This document shows positions 4,939 to 5,730 of a DNA stretch of 5,730 nt, in pieces. The stretch's first letter is position 1. Each line of letters opens with the position of its first letter. A program made the translations under genes and the position numbers. The notes below the pieces were generated by a model that was given only the letters and a program-made list of their open reading frames with translations, ran no database searches and was not told where the DNA came from. The DNA is from Planctomycetota bacterium. GTDB taxonomy: Bacteria; Planctomycetota; Planctomycetia; Pirellulales; Pirellulaceae. The stretch covers positions 1-5,730 of the forward strand of contig JAJDEH010000152.1 of NCBI GenBank assembly GCA_029259935.1. The letters are read 5' to 3'.

Positions 4939-5398
4939 ACTTCTTTCCACGGTTTCGTTGCTCCTGGAAAAAGCGGGTCAGAATCTCCCCGCACTGCTCG
5001 GCCATTACTCCGGAAACGACATCCGCTCGATGGTTCAACCGTTCGTCGTCCAACAGATGGTACAACGACTGGACCGCTCCGGCTTTCCCGTCCGTGGCAC
5101 CGTAAACCACGACTGGAATGCGGGCTTGCAGAATGGCACCGCCGCACATCGGGCACGGTTCCAGTGTCACGTAAAGTGTGCATTCTTCCAGTCGCCAGCC
5201 GCCGATCGAATCGGCCGCTTGAGTAATGGCAATCATCTCCGCATGGGCCGTTGGGTCGCGAAGTTGCTCGCGCTGGTTGTGTGCCGAGGCAATCACTCGT
5301 TCGCCTTGCACGATGACCGCACCTACCGGAACCTCTTCCTCATCGAAAGCTTGCTGTGCCTCTCGCAGAGCCATAGCCATATAAAACTCATGCGTCAT
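4937..5398 (-). CDS. tadA: tRNA adenosine(34) deaminase TadA
   Basis: TadA converts adenosine to inosine at the wobble position 34 of tRNA-Arg(ACG), allowing one tRNA to read several arginine codons; it acts as a cytoplasmic zinc-dependent homodimer. The 153-residue product has the full cytidine/deoxycytidylate deaminase signature: the His-Ala-Glu motif in DPTAHAEM (His52 zinc ligand, Glu54 proton shuttle) and PCPMC (Cys82 and Cys85 zinc ligands). Further family features are VPVGAVIV near 23-30, AHNQRE and the [11 protein letters not shown] segment at 99-109. Length is close to other bacterial TadA (about 150-170). The ATG at 5398 lies seven bases after the stop codon of the upstream DUF1080-type gene; AAGGA within that gene's last codons is the likely ribosome-binding site, somewhat far from the start. 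The two genes are probably cotranscribed. The DPTAHAEM and late YGATD...AG pattern favours TadA over guanine or cytosine deaminase. Confidence 0.95.
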   Translation of the reverse strand: MTHEFYMAMALREAQQAFDEEEVPVGAVIVQGERVIASAHNQREQLRDPTAHAEMIAITQAADSIGGWRLEECTLYVTLEPCPMCGGAILQARIPVVVYGATDGKAGAVQSLYHLLDDERLNHRADVVSGVMAEQCGEILTRFFQEQRNRGKK

Positions 5399-5405
5399 GG
5401 ATTCG

Positions 5406-5730
5406 TCATTTGTCCTTCAGCGGGCGGATCTCTATCTTGCGAATAGCTGACTTTGTCTCCCAAGCCGTGATGCCCAGCGGTTTTGACAAATCCACCTCCG
5501 GCCGAGTTGTGATCTTGCGATCCTTGATGTTCTGATCGACGAACTTTTTGTCGTCGATCCAGGCTTCAATCCGTTCGGGCCGCACGCGGACCCTGAATTG
5601 ATACCACTTGCCTTCATCGAAGCTCGTAAACTTGGTGGTCTCATTCTCCGATGCGTCCTTGCCATCGATGCTCGACAATCCGACGATCCCTCCCGCCCAC
5701 CCACCGGGGATAAAGCTGCAATAGCTATCA
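5406..5730 (-). CDS. DUF1080-type (3-keto-disaccharide hydrolase-like) protein, partial C-terminus
   Basis: The frame is open from the right edge to the TGA at 5408-5406, giving the last 107 residues of a larger protein whose start is outside the window. A TTG at 5678 could be read as a start but lies inside the conserved domain, so the gene continues off the edge. The visible segment has [29 protein letters not shown], then [19 protein letters not shown], then [21 protein letters not shown]. This is the end of the concanavalin-like beta-sandwich seen in the DUF1080 (PF06439) family, annotated as 3-keto-disaccharide hydrolase or carbohydrate-binding and abundant in planctomycetes. Such proteins are usually exported, but the signal peptide would be outside this window. 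Seven bases separate it from tadA, so the two likely share a transcript. Whether this copy is catalytic or only binds sugar cannot be told from the fragment. Confidence 0.78.
   Translation of the reverse strand, partial: DSYCSFIPGGWAGGIVGLSSIDGKDASENETTKFTSFDEGKWYQFRVRVRPERIEAWIDDKKFVDQNIKDRKITTRPEVDLSKPLGITAWETKSAIRKIEIRPLKDK

Overview
The window most resembles a chromosomal segment from a member of the Planctomycetota, probably close to the Pirellulales. The reasons are a DUF1559 / H-X9-DG prepilin-like protein, a DUF1080-type secreted sugar-hydrolase domain, short exported Tyr/Pro-rich proteins with planctomycete-style motifs, a roughly balanced to moderately GC-rich base composition, and often weak Shine-Dalgarno sites. 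The assignment rests on recognising protein families by eye; no rRNA or tRNA gene is present to confirm it.

Layout, left to right. (1) Minus strand, 1-350: the N-terminal part of an exported Tyr-rich protein that runs off the left edge. (2) 351-704: no gene seen, but three inverted repeats that may be RNA hairpins. (3) Minus strand, 705-1082: a 125-residue exported Pro/Tyr-rich protein. (4) 1083-1291: a divergent promoter region. (5) Plus strand, 1292-1867: a 191-residue secreted protein of unknown function. (6) 1882-2132: a pair of inverted REP-like sequences enclosing ten tandem copies of a 17-bp unit. (7) Plus strand, 2233-3513 (stop to 3516): a LarA-superfamily (DUF2088) nickel-pincer racemase/epimerase homologue with the key catalytic residues in place. 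(8) 3517-3680: a leader with a composite hairpin. (9) Plus strand, 3681-4859: a DUF1559 prepilin-like protein with an EF-hand-like loop near its C-terminus. (10) 4904-4938: a strong intrinsic terminator between convergent genes. (11) Minus strand, 4937-5398: tadA, the tRNA adenosine deaminase. (12) Minus strand, 5406-5730: the C-terminal part of a DUF1080-type protein that enters from the right edge and stops 7 bases before tadA.

The genes do not form one obvious pathway. Most encode exported or surface-associated proteins; tadA is housekeeping, and the LarA homologue is a probable metabolic enzyme whose cofactor-synthesis genes (larB, larC, larE) are not here. The least ordinary DNA is the REP-flanked 17-bp tandem array. 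The least ordinary proteins are the LarA homologue of unknown substrate and the EF-hand-like tail on the DUF1559 protein. I did not find convincing evidence of a defence system, mobile element or CRISPR array.
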